Assembly: GCA_035577685.1 (NCBI GenBank)
Contig: DATLVC010000246.1
Span: forward strand, 1 to 20,474
Length of the DNA stretch: 20,474 bases
Direction of reading: 5' to 3'
Source: CAIYRG01 sp035577685
GTDB lineage: Bacteria; Pseudomonadota; Alphaproteobacteria; Micropepsales; Micropepsaceae
The notes under the pieces are model-generated. The model saw only the letters and a program-made list of their open reading frames with translations. It had not been told where the DNA came from and did not search any database. Made by a program: the position numbers and the translations under genes. How positions within the stretch are numbered: the stretch's first letter is position 1; each line of letters begins with the position of its first letter. This document shows, piece by piece, positions 19,969 to 20,474 of the stretch.

Positions 19969-20474
19969 ATGCCCAAGGTTCTGATTTCCGACAAATTGTC
20001 GTCCGCTGCCATCGCCATCTTCAAGGAACGCGGCGTCGAAGCCGATGTGAAGACCGGCCTTTCGAAGGACGAGCTGATCAAGATCATCGGGGACTATGAT
20101 GGCCTTGCGATCCGTTCGGCCACCAAAGTCACCGCGGATGTCATCCGCGCGGCGAAGCGTCTGAAAGTCATCGGCCGCGCCGGCATCGGGGTGGACAATG
20201 TCGATATTCCGGCTGCGACTGCGGCCGGAATCATCGTGATGAACACGCCCTTCGGCAATTCCATCACCACCGCCGAACACGCGATCGCGCTGATGCTGGC
20301 ACTCGCCCGCGATATTCCCGCCGCCAATGCGTCCACCCATGCCGGCAAATGGGAGAAGAACCGCTTCATGGGCGTCGAGCTGACCGGCAAGGTTTTCGGA
20401 CTGGTCGGCTGCGGCAATATCGGTTCCATCATGGCCGACCGCGCCAAGGGCCTCAAGATGCGCGTGATCGCCTA
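19969..20474 (+). CDS. serA: D-3-phosphoglycerate dehydrogenase, 5' part
   Basis: The first 168 codons are present; the gene runs off the right edge. It begins MPKVLISDKLSSAAIAIFKERG. The substrate-domain strand and the conserved RAGIGVDNVDIPAATAAGI are followed by NTPFGNSITTAEHAIALMLALAR and the NAD-binding GLVGCGNIGS (Gly147, Gly149, Gly152). The enzyme oxidises 3-phosphoglycerate to 3-phosphohydroxypyruvate, the first step of serine synthesis. It starts 4 bases after the serC stop, with only a weak Shine-Dalgarno (ACGGG), so coupling to serC translation is likely. Whether the C-terminal ACT/ASB domains are present cannot be seen. Confidence 0.95.
   Translation, partial: MPKVLISDKLSSAAIAIFKERGVEADVKTGLSKDELIKIIGDYDGLAIRSATKVTADVIRAAKRLKVIGRAGIGVDNVDIPAATAAGIIVMNTPFGNSITTAEHAIALMLALARDIPAANASTHAGKWEKNRFMGVELTGKVFGLVGCGNIGSIMADRAKGLKMRVIA

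Noticed and set aside
1..20474. CRISPR array, insertion sequence ends, rRNA genes
   Set aside because: No regularly spaced repeats, transposase motifs or rRNA-like sequences were seen.

Overview
The window reads as chromosomal DNA of an alphaproteobacterium. It carries an O2-sensing FixL-type kinase with a FixK/FNR-type site, a DUF6476-like/rluD/rpoH neighbourhood, an RpoH sigma factor, and a serC-serA operon preceded by what looks like the alphaproteobacterial serC leader. A deep-branching facultative lineage such as Rhizomicrobium/Micropepsaceae is a guess only. Most of the window is GC-rich with dense genes; the stretch around 8.9-10.2 kb is visibly more AT-rich.

Region 1 (1-7.5 kb) looks like a low-oxygen/stress block. 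Leftward from a shared control region at about 1.76-1.83 kb runs a host-attachment-family gene, a tandem-domain universal stress protein (USP) and a small periplasmic cytochrome c. Rightward run a soluble single-PAS FixL-type haem kinase, a stand-alone receiver, a large Pat-type protein (ADP-forming acyl-CoA synthetase fused to a GNAT acetyltransferase), a second paralogous USP and a SHOCT-domain membrane protein. The site TTGATCTCGGTCAA fits TTGA-N6-TCAA. It forms the -35 of a fixL promoter and lies at about -41 of a plausible leftward promoter.

Region 2 (7.5-10.5 kb) is accessory. It holds a small lipoprotein, a PAS protein, then an islet of small orphan genes: a terminase-small-subunit-like peptide, a coiled-coil protein, a truncated 32-residue excisionase-like HTH peptide and two overlapping small membrane proteins. 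The islet ends beside the 3' end of tRNA-Glu(CTC), a typical integration position.

Region 3 (10.6-13.4 kb) is housekeeping: a JAMM metallopeptidase and a DUF6476-like membrane protein leftward, head-to-head with rluD, then rpoH.

Region 4 (13.5-16.6 kb) is a five-gene operon: two HbpS/GlcG-family proteins, two paralogous exported proteins each with two ABM (dimeric ferredoxin-like) domains, and a VOC/glyoxalase-fold protein. I do not recognise this combination as a named pathway; it is my main candidate for an undescribed system, perhaps periplasmic handling of haem or oxidised aromatics.

Region 5 (16.6-20.5 kb) holds an exported UlaG-like metallo-beta-lactamase-fold protein, a PhzF-family isomerase, an unknown protein, and the serC-serA operon. 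The serC operon has a promoter, a two-hairpin leader whose last stem holds the Shine-Dalgarno sequence, and a canonical intrinsic terminator inside the first codons of serC. serA runs off the right edge.
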